Program-made: the position numbers and the translations under genes
DNA from: Planctomycetota bacterium
Lineage (GTDB): Bacteria > Planctomycetota > JACOTG01
Direction: 5' to 3'
NCBI GenBank assembly: GCA_016178505.1
Contig: JACOTG010000215.1
Span: forward strand, 1-63,169
DNA length: 63,169 nucleotides
The notes under the pieces: model-generated
Database searches by the model: none
Seen by the model: the letters and a program-made list of their open reading frames with translations, nothing else
What the model was told of the DNA's origin: nothing
Part shown: positions 6,808 to 15,462 of the stretch, piece after piece
Numbering within the stretch: position 1 is the first letter of the stretch
Layout of the letters: each line of letters opens with the position of its first letter

Positions 6808-9291
6808 TTAGGGGTTGGGCTCGGCGGGTTGCGGGCGGACTGCCGCTGCGGCGCCGCCGGGGGCGTCGTTGCTGCCGATTCGCATGGCGTAGAAGGAGCG
6901 CCAGACGAAGATCATCGAGATCAAGAGGAAGACCCCGGCGAGAACCAGGCTCGTCGTCCGGTCGAGCTTGATCGCCATCTCGACCGCGAGGAGCCCGAAG
7001 AGCGTCGTGAACTTGATCACGGGGTTCATGGCGACCGACGACGTGTCCTTGAACGGATCTCCGACGGTGTCGCCGACGACCGTCGCCGCGTGAAGCGGCG
7101 TGCCCTTCTCCTTCAGCTCGACCTCGACGACCTTCTTCGCGTTGTCCCAGGCGCCGCCGGCGTTCGCCATGAAGATCGCCTGGAACAGGCCGAACAGCGC
7201 GATCGAGATGAGGTAGCCAATGAAGAAGAACGGGTCGAGGCACGCGAAGGCGAGCGTGGAGAAGAAGACCGTGAGGAAGATGTTGAACATTCCCTTCTGC
7301 GCGTACTGCGTGCAGATCTCGACGACCCGCTTGCTGTCGGAAATGGACGCCTTCGTCGTCCCCTCGAGCTTGATGTTGCGCTTGATGAACTCGACCGCTC
7401 GGTACGCGCCGGTCGACACGGCCTGCGTGGCAGCCCCGGTGAACCAGTAGATCACCGCGCCGCCGGCGATGAGGCCCAGGAGGAACGGGGGGTTCAAGAT
7501 CGAGAGCTTGTCCTTGTCCGTCGTGAGGTTGTTCGTGAGGAGCACGATGATCGCGAAGATCATCGTCGTCGCGCCGACCACGGCCGTGCCGATCAGCACC
7601 GGTTTGGCGGTCGCCTTGAAGGTGTTCCCCGCGCCGTCGTTCTCCTCGAGGAAGTCCTTCGATCGGTGGAAGTCCGGCGTGAAACCGAAGTCCTTCTGGA
7701 TCTCTTGCTTGATGTTCGGCAGGGTTTCGATGACCGAGAGCTCGTAGACGGACTGCGCGTTGTCTGTGACTGGCCCGTAGGAATCGACCGCGATCGTCAC
7801 GGGCCCCATGACGAGGAAGCCAAACGCAACGAGGCCGAACGCGAACACGGCCGGCGCGCCCGGAATGATTCCCACGAGGCCCTGGGTGCTGACTCCGTAC
7901 GCGATGCCCATCAGTCCGGCGATCGCGACCAGGCCCATCCAGTAGGCGCTGAAGTTGCCGGCGATGAACCCCGAGAGCACGTTCAACGATGCGCCGCCTT
8001 CGCGCGACGCCGTGACGATCTCGCGGACGTGCTTCGACTCGGTCGACGTGAAGATCTTCGTCATCTCGGGGATGAGCGCGCCCGCGAGCGTGCCGCACGA
8101 GATGATCGTCGAGAGCTTCCACCACAGCGTGGGATCGTCTCCGAGCTTCGGGATCATGAGGTACGAAACGAGGAACGTGATCGCGATCGAGACGAACGAC
8201 GTGAGCCAGACGAGCGAAGTGAGCGGCGCCTCGAAGTTGAACTTGTCGGCGTTCGCGTACTTCGCCTTGGCGACCGCGCCGTTGAGGAAGTAGGAGAGCG
8301 CGCTCGCGATCACCATCATGATGCGCTGCGCGAAGATCCAGACGAGCAGCGAGACCTGAACGGTCGGCGTGCTCACGGCGAGCAGGATGAACGAGATGAG
8401 CGCGACGCCCGTCACTCCGTACGTCTCGAATCCGTCCGCGGTCGGGCCGACCGAGTCGCCTGCGTTGTCACCCGTGCAGTCCGCGATGACGCCCGGATTT
8501 CGCGCGTCGTCTTCCTTGATGTTGAAGACGATCTTCATGAGGTCCGAACCGATGTCCGCGATCTTCGTGAAGATGCCGCCCGCGATGCGCAGCACCGAGG
8601 CGCCGAGCGATTCGCCGATCGCAAACCCGATGAAGCACGACCCGGCGTAGTCGGCCGGGATGAAGAGCAGGATGCACAACATGAGGAAGAGTTCGGTCGA
8701 GATGAGCAGCATCCCGATGCCCATGCCCGACTGCAGCGGGATCGCATAAACCGGGTAGGGCTTGCCCCGCAAGCTCGCGAACGCGGCGCGCGAGTTGGCA
8801 AACGTGTTGATGCGGATGCCGAACCACGCGACGCCGTAGCTGCCCGCGATGCCGACGAGGCTCGACAAGAGGATGATCGCGACCTTCTCGGCCTCGAAGT
8901 GCCGCAGCACCCCGAAGTAGATGACCATGATCGCGCCGATGAACACCTCGAGCAGCAAGATGAACTTGCCCTGTGTGATCAGGTAGGTCTTGCACGTCTC
9001 GTAGATCAGCTCGGAGATTTCGAGCATGGACTTGTGGACGGGCAACTTCCTCACCTGCGAGAAGACGACGAGCCCGAACACGAGCCCGAGCAGGCAAACG
9101 ACGAGGCCGGCCATCAAGAGCGAGCGGCCGCCCATCCCGAAGAACTGAACCGAATCGAGGTCCGGGAGCTTGAGGCTCGATTCGTCCGCCCGCGCCTGCG
9201 CTGAGGCGAGGAGGAATACCCCGAATGCGGCCGACCCCGCGAGCATGCGCCGCAGGCCCGACCTCGACGAAGACTTCATCTCGGAGTGCAT
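6808..9291 (-). CDS. hppA: membrane-bound ion-pumping pyrophosphatase
   Basis: An 827-residue polytopic protein with a cleavable-looking N-terminus (signal segment ending at SAQARA) and about 16 hydrophobic segments. It couples pyrophosphate hydrolysis to H+ or Na+ export across the membrane. The Asp-rich catalytic core is intact: KEDDARNPGVIADCTGDNAG and DSVGPTADGFETYG (about residues 262-295). GNTFKATAKP near residue 555 has Lys at the position that decides cofactor need; Lys there is known to replace the potassium requirement, so the enzyme should be K+-independent. Relative to the common core (N-V-G-D-N-V-G-D-C-A-G) it is clearly divergent. Which ion is pumped is not decided by inspection. 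AGGAGAG lies 10 bases before the ATG. Confidence 0.95.
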   Translation of the reverse strand: MHSEMKSSSRSGLRRMLAGSAAFGVFLLASAQARADESSLKLPDLDSVQFFGMGGRSLLMAGLVVCLLGLVFGLVVFSQVRKLPVHKSMLEISELIYETCKTYLITQGKFILLLEVFIGAIMVIYFGVLRHFEAEKVAIILLSSLVGIAGSYGVAWFGIRINTFANSRAAFASLRGKPYPVYAIPLQSGMGIGMLLISTELFLMLCILLFIPADYAGSCFIGFAIGESLGASVLRIAGGIFTKIADIGSDLMKIVFNIKEDDARNPGVIADCTGDNAGDSVGPTADGFETYGVTGVALISFILLAVSTPTVQVSLLVWIFAQRIMMVIASALSYFLNGAVAKAKYANADKFNFEAPLTSLVWLTSFVSIAITFLVSYLMIPKLGDDPTLWWKLSTIISCGTLAGALIPEMTKIFTSTESKHVREIVTASREGGASLNVLSGFIAGNFSAYWMGLVAIAGLMGIAYGVSTQGLVGIIPGAPAVFAFGLVAFGFLVMGPVTIAVDSYGPVTDNAQSVYELSVIETLPNIKQEIQKDFGFTPDFHRSKDFLEENDGAGNTFKATAKPVLIGTAVVGATTMIFAIIVLLTNNLTTDKDKLSILNPPFLLGLIAGGAVIYWFTGAATQAVSTGAYRAVEFIKRNIKLEGTTKASISDSKRVVEICTQYAQKGMFNIFLTVFFSTLAFACLDPFFFIGYLISIALFGLFQAIFMANAGGAWDNAKKVVEVELKEKGTPLHAATVVGDTVGDPFKDTSSVAMNPVIKFTTLFGLLAVEMAIKLDRTTSLVLAGVFLLISMIFVWRSFYAMRIGSNDAPGGAAAAVRPQPAEPNP

Positions 9292-9419
9292 CGTTCAGCA
9301 ACTCTCCTGACCTATGGACCCGCCGATGACCGATACTCCCACACGCAAAGGCGAGCCTTTTTACAGGGCAAACTGCGGGATGTAAAGCAAGGCGTGAGGG
9401 TGTCATCGTGCGGCGACGA

Positions 9420-10055
9420 TCAGCGCGGTTCGGCCTCGTCGATCGGTTCAGCCGCGCGGCGCGCACCGACGTGCGAGACCGCCCACGCGATCGCGAAGGT
9501 CAGCGCCCCGGCCGCGAGAAGGCCCGCCAGCCAGAGAAACAAGCGAAACATCGCACTTCGCTGATCGAGGTCCTGAATGAGGACGCCGGTCTTCGGCCGA
9601 TTCCGTTCCGGACTGAACTGCAGGATCCGCCGCCGAACCCGGATGTCGCCGGGAGACGCGACGGCGGTCGAGCCGCTCGGCCTCGGGCCCGCGCTCGCGG
9701 CGCGAGGCCGTTCGGCGATGACGGGCGCTGCGGCCGGCTCCGCATGGAATCGAAACGTGGTCTCGCCCACGGCTACGCGGTCGCCGGTAGTGAGGCGAAC
9801 CGGCGCGCTCACCCGCGTTCCGTTCACGAAGGTGCCGTTGCTGCTGCCGAGGTCCGCGACGTAGGCGGACCCCGCCTCGACGAAGACGCGCGCGTGTTCG
9901 CGCGAGATCTTCGTGTCGGCGATCACGATCGTGCACGGGCCCTGGCGGCCGATGGTCGTCTCGCCTTCGATGTGGAACTCGCGACCCGTGCCCGGTCCTT
10001 TCTCGACGATGAGCTTCACGTCGGGATTGTGCCGTTCGCTTGCGGGATCGTCCAT
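9420..10055 (-). CDS. FHA-domain protein with C-terminal membrane anchor
   Basis: A 211-residue protein. Residues about 13-105 form a forkhead-associated domain with the canonical TIGRQG, ISREHARVF and DLGSSNGTFVNG motifs that bind phosphothreonine peptides. A Pro/Ala-rich linker and one hydrophobic helix near the C-terminus (MFRLFLWLAGLLAAGALTF) follow, so the domain is tethered on the cytoplasmic face. The partner is unknown; Ser/Thr kinases such as the one at 20852-23659 are plausible sources of phosphothreonine. It is transcribed away from the ABC transporter cassette, with only 71 bases between the two starts, so a shared regulatory region is possible. Confidence 0.85.
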   Translation of the reverse strand: MDDPASERHNPDVKLIVEKGPGTGREFHIEGETTIGRQGPCTIVIADTKISREHARVFVEAGSAYVADLGSSNGTFVNGTRVSAPVRLTTGDRVAVGETTFRFHAEPAAAPVIAERPRAASAGPRPSGSTAVASPGDIRVRRRILQFSPERNRPKTGVLIQDLDQRSAMFRLFLWLAGLLAAGALTFAIAWAVSHVGARRAAEPIDEAEPR

Positions 10056-10126
10056 CGTCCGCCGCCGTCGACGAGCATCCCGCCGGCGCGGCTTGCGCTC
10101 GCCGGGAAAGGTCGCATACGATCTCG

Positions 10127-10996
10127 GTGGTGCAAGCCAAGCTCTCCGTTCGTGGCCTCTCGAAGACCTATCGCGACTTCTGGGGCCGACGACGCGTCGA
10201 GGCGCTGCGAGAGGTTTCGTTCGACGTCGAGCCGGGCGAGATCTTCGCGCTGCTCGGGCCGAACGGTTCCGGGAAGACGACGCTCTTGAAGGCGCTTCTC
10301 GGATTGGTTCGGCCGACGGGTGGAACCGCCACGATCGGCGGCGAGACCGCCGGCTCGATCGCCGCGCGTCGTCTTTGCGGCTACCTTCCCGAGGAGTCGA
10401 CGTTCCCGATGACGCTGCGAGCGCGCGAAGCCATCCGCCTCTTCGGCGAGGTCATCGGGCTCGATCGTTCGGCCTCGAACGCATCCGCGGATCGCCTCAT
10501 CGACGCGCTCGGGCTCGGCGAGTTCGCGGAGCGCCGGCTCCGGCAGCTTTCGCGCGGGACCCTTCGCCGCGTCGGTTTCGCGCTCGCGCTCCTCGGTGAT
10601 CCACCGGTCTTGCTGCTCGACGAACCGACGTCGGGGATGGACCCGCTCGCCGCGGGGACCGTGCGCGACGAACTGCGCAAACGTGCGACCGCGGGCGCGA
10701 CGATCGTCCTCTCGACCCACCTGGCGTCGGACGTCGAGGGTGTCGCCCATCGCGTCCTGATTCTCGCCCACGGCCGGGTTCTCGCGTCCGACTCGGTGGA
10801 TCGCCTTCTCCGACGCGACGGCGTGACTCAGCTCCTCGTCGAAGGGCTCGACGCGACGGGGATGGCGTCGGTGGCATCGACGGTGACCTCCGCCGGCGGG
10901 CGCGTGATCGAGGGCGCGCCCGCGCGCGAAAGCCTCGACCGGGTATTCGCCGCCCATCTTCGTCGGGAGACGACGCGTGACGCCGCTCGTTCGTAG
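10127..10996 (+). CDS. ABC transporter ATP-binding protein
   Basis: A 289-residue ATPase of the ABC-2 export type. Seen in order: Walker A GPNGSGKTTLL near residue 45, the signature LSRGTLRR (LSRG in place of LSGG), Walker B LLLDEPTSGMDP, and a switch His in LSTHLASD. The start is one of two adjacent GTG codons (10127 or 10130); the longer open frame back to 10040 overlaps the divergent FHA gene and lacks family sequence. Its last 20 bases overlap the permease gene, so the two are co-translated. Together they should move an unknown substrate outward or remodel the membrane. Confidence 0.92.
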   Translation: MVQAKLSVRGLSKTYRDFWGRRRVEALREVSFDVEPGEIFALLGPNGSGKTTLLKALLGLVRPTGGTATIGGETAGSIAARRLCGYLPEESTFPMTLRAREAIRLFGEVIGLDRSASNASADRLIDALGLGEFAERRLRQLSRGTLRRVGFALALLGDPPVLLLDEPTSGMDPLAAGTVRDELRKRATAGATIVLSTHLASDVEGVAHRVLILAHGRVLASDSVDRLLRRDGVTQLLVEGLDATGMASVASTVTSAGGRVIEGAPARESLDRVFAAHLRRETTRDAARS

Positions 10997-12176
10997 CGCG
11001 TTTCGGGAGATCGCGCGCCCGCGCATCCTCTCCACGCTGGCGATCGCGGAGGCGGCGTTCGTTTTCGTCGGGGCGTCGATGCCCGCGCCGGACGCGGCCT
11101 CGTCGGCGCGCCTCGCCGAGCGAGTCGGGCTCATGGGCGCCGTGCTCCTTCTCGGCGGCTTCGCGGCTGCCTCAGGATCCTCGCTCGTTGCCGAGGAAGT
11201 GCGAAAGGGCCGCGCCGCCGCGATGCTCGCTCGGCCCGTTCCGAGATGGCGGTGGATCCTCGCGCGGTTCGGCGGGTTGGTGCTCGCGCTCTTCGGTGCT
11301 TCGGTCGTACTCGGGATCGTTCACGGTGCGGCGATGTCAGGCATCTTGCGCAAGCCGGAAGCACGCGACGCGGTCACGAGCCGACGGTTCGTGACTCCGG
11401 AGGCGTCGACTCACGAGGACGACGCTCCAACACGACGCCTCCGATTTCGTTTCCCGATCGACGCGCAAGAGCAGGGCATAGCCACGCTCCGTGGCACGTT
11501 GCGGCTCGCGTCGCCGGCGATCCTGCCGGAGCAGCAGCTGCCCCTCCGCGTTCACCTCGACGACGCAACGAGGCAATCGGATGCAACCGTGCTCGTGCGT
11601 CCGAACGCCCCGTTCGAGATCGATGCCCAATGCCCGATTCGTTCGGCGGCGTTCGACGTCGCGTGGCCCGAGGGCGTGAGCGCGCGAGTCGAGGATTCGG
11701 CCGGGATCTCGGATCTCGTTCTGCTCCTCGATGCAACGAGTCGCGGCGGGCGCGTGGCGAACGCGTTTGCGCTCCTGTTTCTCGCGAGCCTGGCCGTGGC
11801 CGCGTTCGCGTGTGCCGCCTCGGCCCTGGTTTCCGCGCCGGTCGCGCTCGCCGTCGCGCTTCTCCTCATGCTGCTCGGCTTCGTGCCCGACGCGATTCCG
11901 AGTTCGGCGCGCTTCCTCACGCTGCGTCGCGAACCGGAAATCACCCAGACGCCCGATCGAACGATTCGCGAATGGGCGCCTACGGCGATGGAGCGCGCGA
12001 TCGTCGTCGCGTCGAAGCCGTTGCCCGACCTCCTCGAATTGTGGCCCGGCGATGCGCTCGACGCGGGAGTGGACACGCCGTGGTCCGAGATTCCGGCGCG
12101 CGTCGCGCGATCCTGGCCGCAAGCGGGCGTAGCACTCCTCTTCGCGATGCTGGTTTTCTCGCGGAGGGACTTGTGA
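10977..12176 (+). CDS. ABC-2 type permease subunit
   Basis: A 399-residue membrane protein starting at GTG within the end of the ATPase gene. Hydrophobic helices lie at about residues 18-36, 50-70 and 92-115. A long extracytoplasmic region of about 140 residues follows (strand-rich, from roughly residue 120 to 260), then further helices (FALLFLASLAVAAFACAAS and VALAVALLLMLLGFVP). This layout fits ABC-2 permeases with a large loop. The cassette continues with a TPR-like protein whose GTG overlaps this stop codon. The substrate is unknown. Confidence 0.8.
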   Translation: MTPLVRSAFREIARPRILSTLAIAEAAFVFVGASMPAPDAASSARLAERVGLMGAVLLLGGFAAASGSSLVAEEVRKGRAAAMLARPVPRWRWILARFGGLVLALFGASVVLGIVHGAAMSGILRKPEARDAVTSRRFVTPEASTHEDDAPTRRLRFRFPIDAQEQGIATLRGTLRLASPAILPEQQLPLRVHLDDATRQSDATVLVRPNAPFEIDAQCPIRSAAFDVAWPEGVSARVEDSAGISDLVLLLDATSRGGRVANAFALLFLASLAVAAFACAASALVSAPVALAVALLLMLLGFVPDAIPSSARFLTLRREPEITQTPDRTIREWAPTAMERAIVVASKPLPDLLELWPGDALDAGVDTPWSEIPARVARSWPQAGVALLFAMLVFSRRDL

Positions 12177-13048
12177 ATTCGGGGAATCGTCCGCTCGCGC
12201 TCGTCGCGGCGATCTCCCTCCTCGTCGCGATCGCGAGCGGGACCTGGCTCGATGCCCATCGCCTCCGGGAGACCGGGTTTCAGGGCGACTCGCTGGAACT
12301 CCTCGCGCTCGGGGGATTCCGGCCCCTCGCGATCGATCTCCTGCAAGCTCGCGCCGATCTCGACTATCGATCGGGAAAGGACTTCGAGGTGCTCGCGGAC
12401 CTCGATCTCCTCCTTCGACTGCAGCCGAGAAACGACGAGCTGTGGTGCTTCTACGTCTATCACGTGGCCTTCAATCTGCCTGCGCTGGAAGCGTCCGAGG
12501 CGGGGCAGTGCCGGTGGATCGAGCGGGCGGTCGCCTACGGCAAGGAGGGATTGAAGCGCTTTCCGACCAGCAGTATAGTGCACTCTCTTTTCGGTTTCGT
12601 GTGCGTGGGAGTAGTGACCCGACATCCGGCTCTCGTCGAGTCCTTTGCGCGGTCCGAAGGGCGCTCACCGCTCGTTGCGGCGCTCGAGGCGTACGATCGC
12701 GCGGCGGAGTTGCGCCCAGACGTTCTGGCGAACTGGATCTGGGCGATCGAGTGCCGGCGAAATCTCGCGTTGGAGGACGTCCGTTCTTCACGATTCGACG
12801 ACGCGCGGGCACGGTTCGAGAGGATGGGCGAGGACTATCGCCGCGTTCTCTCGAGGTTTGGCGGGCCCGCGTCGATCGTGGATCGGCGCGAGGCGGACGA
12901 CGCGGCGGCGTGGATCGAGGTGTGCCGCCTGCTCGAACGAGAGGGAATGAAATCAGTGGCGGCACGCGAACGCCTCAAAGGAATGAAAGACGCCTATCCT
13001 TGGGACCCACTCATCGGGCAGATTCTCGGGCAGCTCGACCGAGAATGA
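12173..13048 (+). CDS. membrane-anchored TPR-like protein of the ABC cassette
   Basis: A 291-residue protein. The GTG at 12173 overlaps the permease stop (GTGA) and has GGAGGGAC just upstream, so I preferred it to the long open frame starting at 11246. An N-terminal transmembrane helix (LALVAAISLLVAIASG) is followed by helical hairpin repeats reminiscent of TPR: residues with the L-x-x-L-x-x-L-Q-P-x-N and A-Y-D-R-A-A-E-L-R-P-D patterns at about 75-90 and 178-192. It has no catalytic motif. Position suggests an accessory or scaffold subunit of the ABC transporter. I do not recognise a named family. Confidence 0.75.
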   Translation: MNSGNRPLALVAAISLLVAIASGTWLDAHRLRETGFQGDSLELLALGGFRPLAIDLLQARADLDYRSGKDFEVLADLDLLLRLQPRNDELWCFYVYHVAFNLPALEASEAGQCRWIERAVAYGKEGLKRFPTSSIVHSLFGFVCVGVVTRHPALVESFARSEGRSPLVAALEAYDRAAELRPDVLANWIWAIECRRNLALEDVRSSRFDDARARFERMGEDYRRVLSRFGGPASIVDRREADDAAAWIEVCRLLEREGMKSVAARERLKGMKDAYPWDPLIGQILGQLDRE

Positions 13049-13118
13049 ACCCGGCACCGCCCCCCCAGCCCGTTCTTCGAGCCGATCGAAGGAGAGTAGC
13101 CTCATAGACGCGAAAGAA

Positions 13119-13490
13119 ATGGCCATCGTCTGCGCGCAGATCGCGGACGAGAAGCGCGGGACCGAGATTCTGGTTCTCGACGTTCGCGAGACGCTCGTGA
13201 TCGCCGATTTTTTCATCATCGTCACGGGCCAGAATCGCCGACAAATACAGGCCATGGCCGATGAGATGGAACGAGAGCTCAAGGCCCACGGAGTGAGGAA
13301 GCGCTCGCTAGACGGCTACGAGGTCGGGCGCTGGATCCTCCTGGATTTCAGCGACGTGATCGTTCACATGTTCAACGAGGAAGCGCGCGAGTACTACCGG
13401 CTCGACCTGCTGTGGGAGGACGCGCCCCGACTCGATTGGGTCGAGGAAGCAAAGTCCGTCGCCGCGCGGTCGCGCCGGGTGAGCTCGTGA
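13119..13490 (+). CDS. rsfS: ribosome silencing factor RsfS (Iojap family)
   Basis: A 123-residue member of the Iojap/RsfS family, which binds ribosomal protein uL14 and blocks 30S-50S joining under nutrient limitation. Visible motifs are ILVLDVRE, DFFIIVTGQNRRQIQAMAD, GYEVGRWILLDFSDVIVHMF and EAREYYRLDLLW. The length is normal. The annotated ATG has no good ribosome site. A GGAGAG lies at 13091-13096, 7 bases before an in-frame ATA (13104), and the five residues between (IDAKE) resemble the family N-terminus, so translation might begin there. It is followed 9 bases later by the helicase gene. Confidence 0.95.
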   Translation: MAIVCAQIADEKRGTEILVLDVRETLVIADFFIIVTGQNRRQIQAMADEMERELKAHGVRKRSLDGYEVGRWILLDFSDVIVHMFNEEAREYYRLDLLWEDAPRLDWVEEAKSVAARSRRVSS

Positions 13491-13499
13491 ACTAAATAG

Positions 13500-15449
13500 A
13501 TGGATCTTCCAACGACGTTTGGGCCGGGCGGGCCCATCGCGCGGAAGCTTCGGCAATACGAGGAGCGGCGCGAGCAGAGCGAGATGGCGCTCGCCGTGCA
13601 GAACGCGATCCGCTCGCGCAGTCACTTGATCGTCGAGGCGGGAACCGGCGTCGGAAAGTCGCTCGGCTATCTCATCCCCGCGATCGAGGCGGCCGTGGAG
13701 ATGGGCGAGAAGATCGTCATCTCCACGCACACGATTGCGCTCCAAGAGCAGCTCATCGAGAAGGACATTCCCCTCCTGCAAGCGGCGCTGGGCCAGGAGT
13801 TCGCGGCCGTCCTCGTGAAAGGCCGATCGAACTACGTGAGCTTGCGTCGCCTCAAGGTCGCCGCGGCTCGCCCCCTGTCGCTCTTCCACGATCCGCGGGA
13901 GCACGAAGACCTGGATCGCGTGCAGAACTGGTCGACGCTCACGAACGACGGAAGCCTCGCCGATTTCGAGCGAGAGCCGTCGCGGGACGTTTGGTCTGCT
14001 GTTCGATCCGAACACGACAACTGCCTCGGGCGCGACTGCCCGACGCACGATGCCTGCTTCTATTTCAAGGCGCGACGTCGCGCCCAGCACGCGCAAATCC
14101 TCGTGGTGAACCACCACCTCTACTTCTCGGATCTCATTCTCCGCGCGGCCGGTGCCGAGATCCTGCCGGAACATTCGATCGTGATCTTCGACGAGGCGCA
14201 CACTCTCGATTCCGTGGCGTCAGAGCACCTCGGATGGAAGGTCACGCGCGGCATGGTCACGTGGCTCCTGAATTCGCTGATGCACGAGGACCATGGGCAC
14301 GGCGTGCTCGCGTACCTCGGCGCCGGCGACTGCGCGGCGCCGGTCGATCGCGCGCGTCAGGAGTGCGACAAGTTCTTCGCGGAGCTGCGAACGTGGCGCG
14401 AGCAGCAAGCGCCGCCGAACGGACGCATCGACGGGAAACTGCCGTTCGAGGTGCGACTGCCGGACGCTCTGCGGCGCCTGTCTCAATCGATGCGCGAGTT
14501 CTTGCCGCGCGTGAACTCGAAGGAGCACGAGATCGAGCTGGTGGCGCGCGCCGGTCGCGCCGAGGAGATCGCCGATTCGATCGACGTGCTCACGACTGCG
14601 GACGTCGAGGGCTGCGTCTTCTGGGCCGAGCGCAACGATGCGCGCCCGACCGCGCCGGTCGAGCTCGTCGGCGCACCCATCGACGTCGGCGAAAAACTCC
14701 GCTCGATGCTCTTCGCAAAGAAGCGATCCGTCGTGCTCACGAGTGCGACGCTGTCGGTCGGTCGGGACCGTTCGTTCGCGCACCTTCGCCAGCGGCTGGG
14801 CGTCGACGAAGCCGCCGAGCTGCGCCTCGGCTCGCCGTTCAACTATCGCGATCAGGTGAAGATCCACGTGCCGCGCTCGATGCCCGAGCCCGGACGCGAG
14901 GAAGGGGCGTGGGAAAAGGCGCTCGCGGACCGCGTCGTCGAGTACGCGACGCGCACGGGCGGCAACGCGTTCGTGCTCTTCACTTCGCTGCGCACTCTCG
15001 ACTTCGTCTATCGACAGTCGAAGGACGCGCTCGAGGCCGCGGGGCTCGTCGTCCTCAAGCAAGGCGAGGGATTGCCGCGCACGAAGATGGTCGAGCGCTT
15101 CCGTAAGCAGGGCGGCTGCGTGCTGTTCGGCGCCGAGAGCTTCTGGCAGGGGGTCGACGTGCCGGGCGAGGCGCTCCAGAACGTGATCATCACGCGGCTG
15201 CCTTTCCCGGTGCCTTCCCATCCGCTCGTCGAAGCTCGATCGGATCTCATCAAGGCACGAGGCGGCGACGCTTTCCTCGAGTACTCGCTCCCCGAAGCGG
15301 TGCTGAAGTTGCGCCAAGGATTCGGGCGGCTGATTCGCCGGGCAAGCGATCACGGCATCGTCGTGATCCTCGATAGCCGCGTGCTCACGAAGAAATACGG
15401 CAACGTCTTCCTCCAGTCGCTCCCCGACTGCGAGGTCATCGTCGACTGA
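13500..15449 (+). CDS. dinG: DinG/XPD-type ATP-dependent DNA helicase
   Basis: A 649-residue superfamily 2 helicase. Walker A is EAGTGVGKS (about residue 46), motif II is IFDEAHTLD (about 230), and the C-terminal motif RQGFGRLIRR is near residue 605. It should unwind 5'-tailed DNA in repair or replication restart. DinG and XPD carry four Cys ligating an iron-sulfur cluster. Here only three remain, spaced C-x4-C-x5-C at about residues 179-190; the first, normally in GRSNYLC, is Ser (GRSNYVS). The cluster may therefore be absent or differently ligated. It follows rsfS by 9 bases and precedes a HisF-like gene by 13 bases on the same strand. Confidence 0.9.
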   Translation: MDLPTTFGPGGPIARKLRQYEERREQSEMALAVQNAIRSRSHLIVEAGTGVGKSLGYLIPAIEAAVEMGEKIVISTHTIALQEQLIEKDIPLLQAALGQEFAAVLVKGRSNYVSLRRLKVAAARPLSLFHDPREHEDLDRVQNWSTLTNDGSLADFEREPSRDVWSAVRSEHDNCLGRDCPTHDACFYFKARRRAQHAQILVVNHHLYFSDLILRAAGAEILPEHSIVIFDEAHTLDSVASEHLGWKVTRGMVTWLLNSLMHEDHGHGVLAYLGAGDCAAPVDRARQECDKFFAELRTWREQQAPPNGRIDGKLPFEVRLPDALRRLSQSMREFLPRVNSKEHEIELVARAGRAEEIADSIDVLTTADVEGCVFWAERNDARPTAPVELVGAPIDVGEKLRSMLFAKKRSVVLTSATLSVGRDRSFAHLRQRLGVDEAAELRLGSPFNYRDQVKIHVPRSMPEPGREEGAWEKALADRVVEYATRTGGNAFVLFTSLRTLDFVYRQSKDALEAAGLVVLKQGEGLPRTKMVERFRKQGGCVLFGAESFWQGVDVPGEALQNVIITRLPFPVPSHPLVEARSDLIKARGGDAFLEYSLPEAVLKLRQGFGRLIRRASDHGIVVILDSRVLTKKYGNVFLQSLPDCEVIVD

Positions 15450-15462
15450 TTCGAGGGATCGC

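Noticed and set aside
6787..9204. 805-residue plus-strand open frame opposite hppA
   Set aside because: Composed almost only of Arg, Asp, Glu, Val and His; it is the antisense of a membrane-protein gene with clear family motifs.
11246..12172. Long open frame upstream of the TPR-like gene
   Set aside because: It lies antiparallel in phase within the permease gene and has low-complexity Arg-rich sequence; the GTG at 12173 with GGAGGGAC is the natural start.
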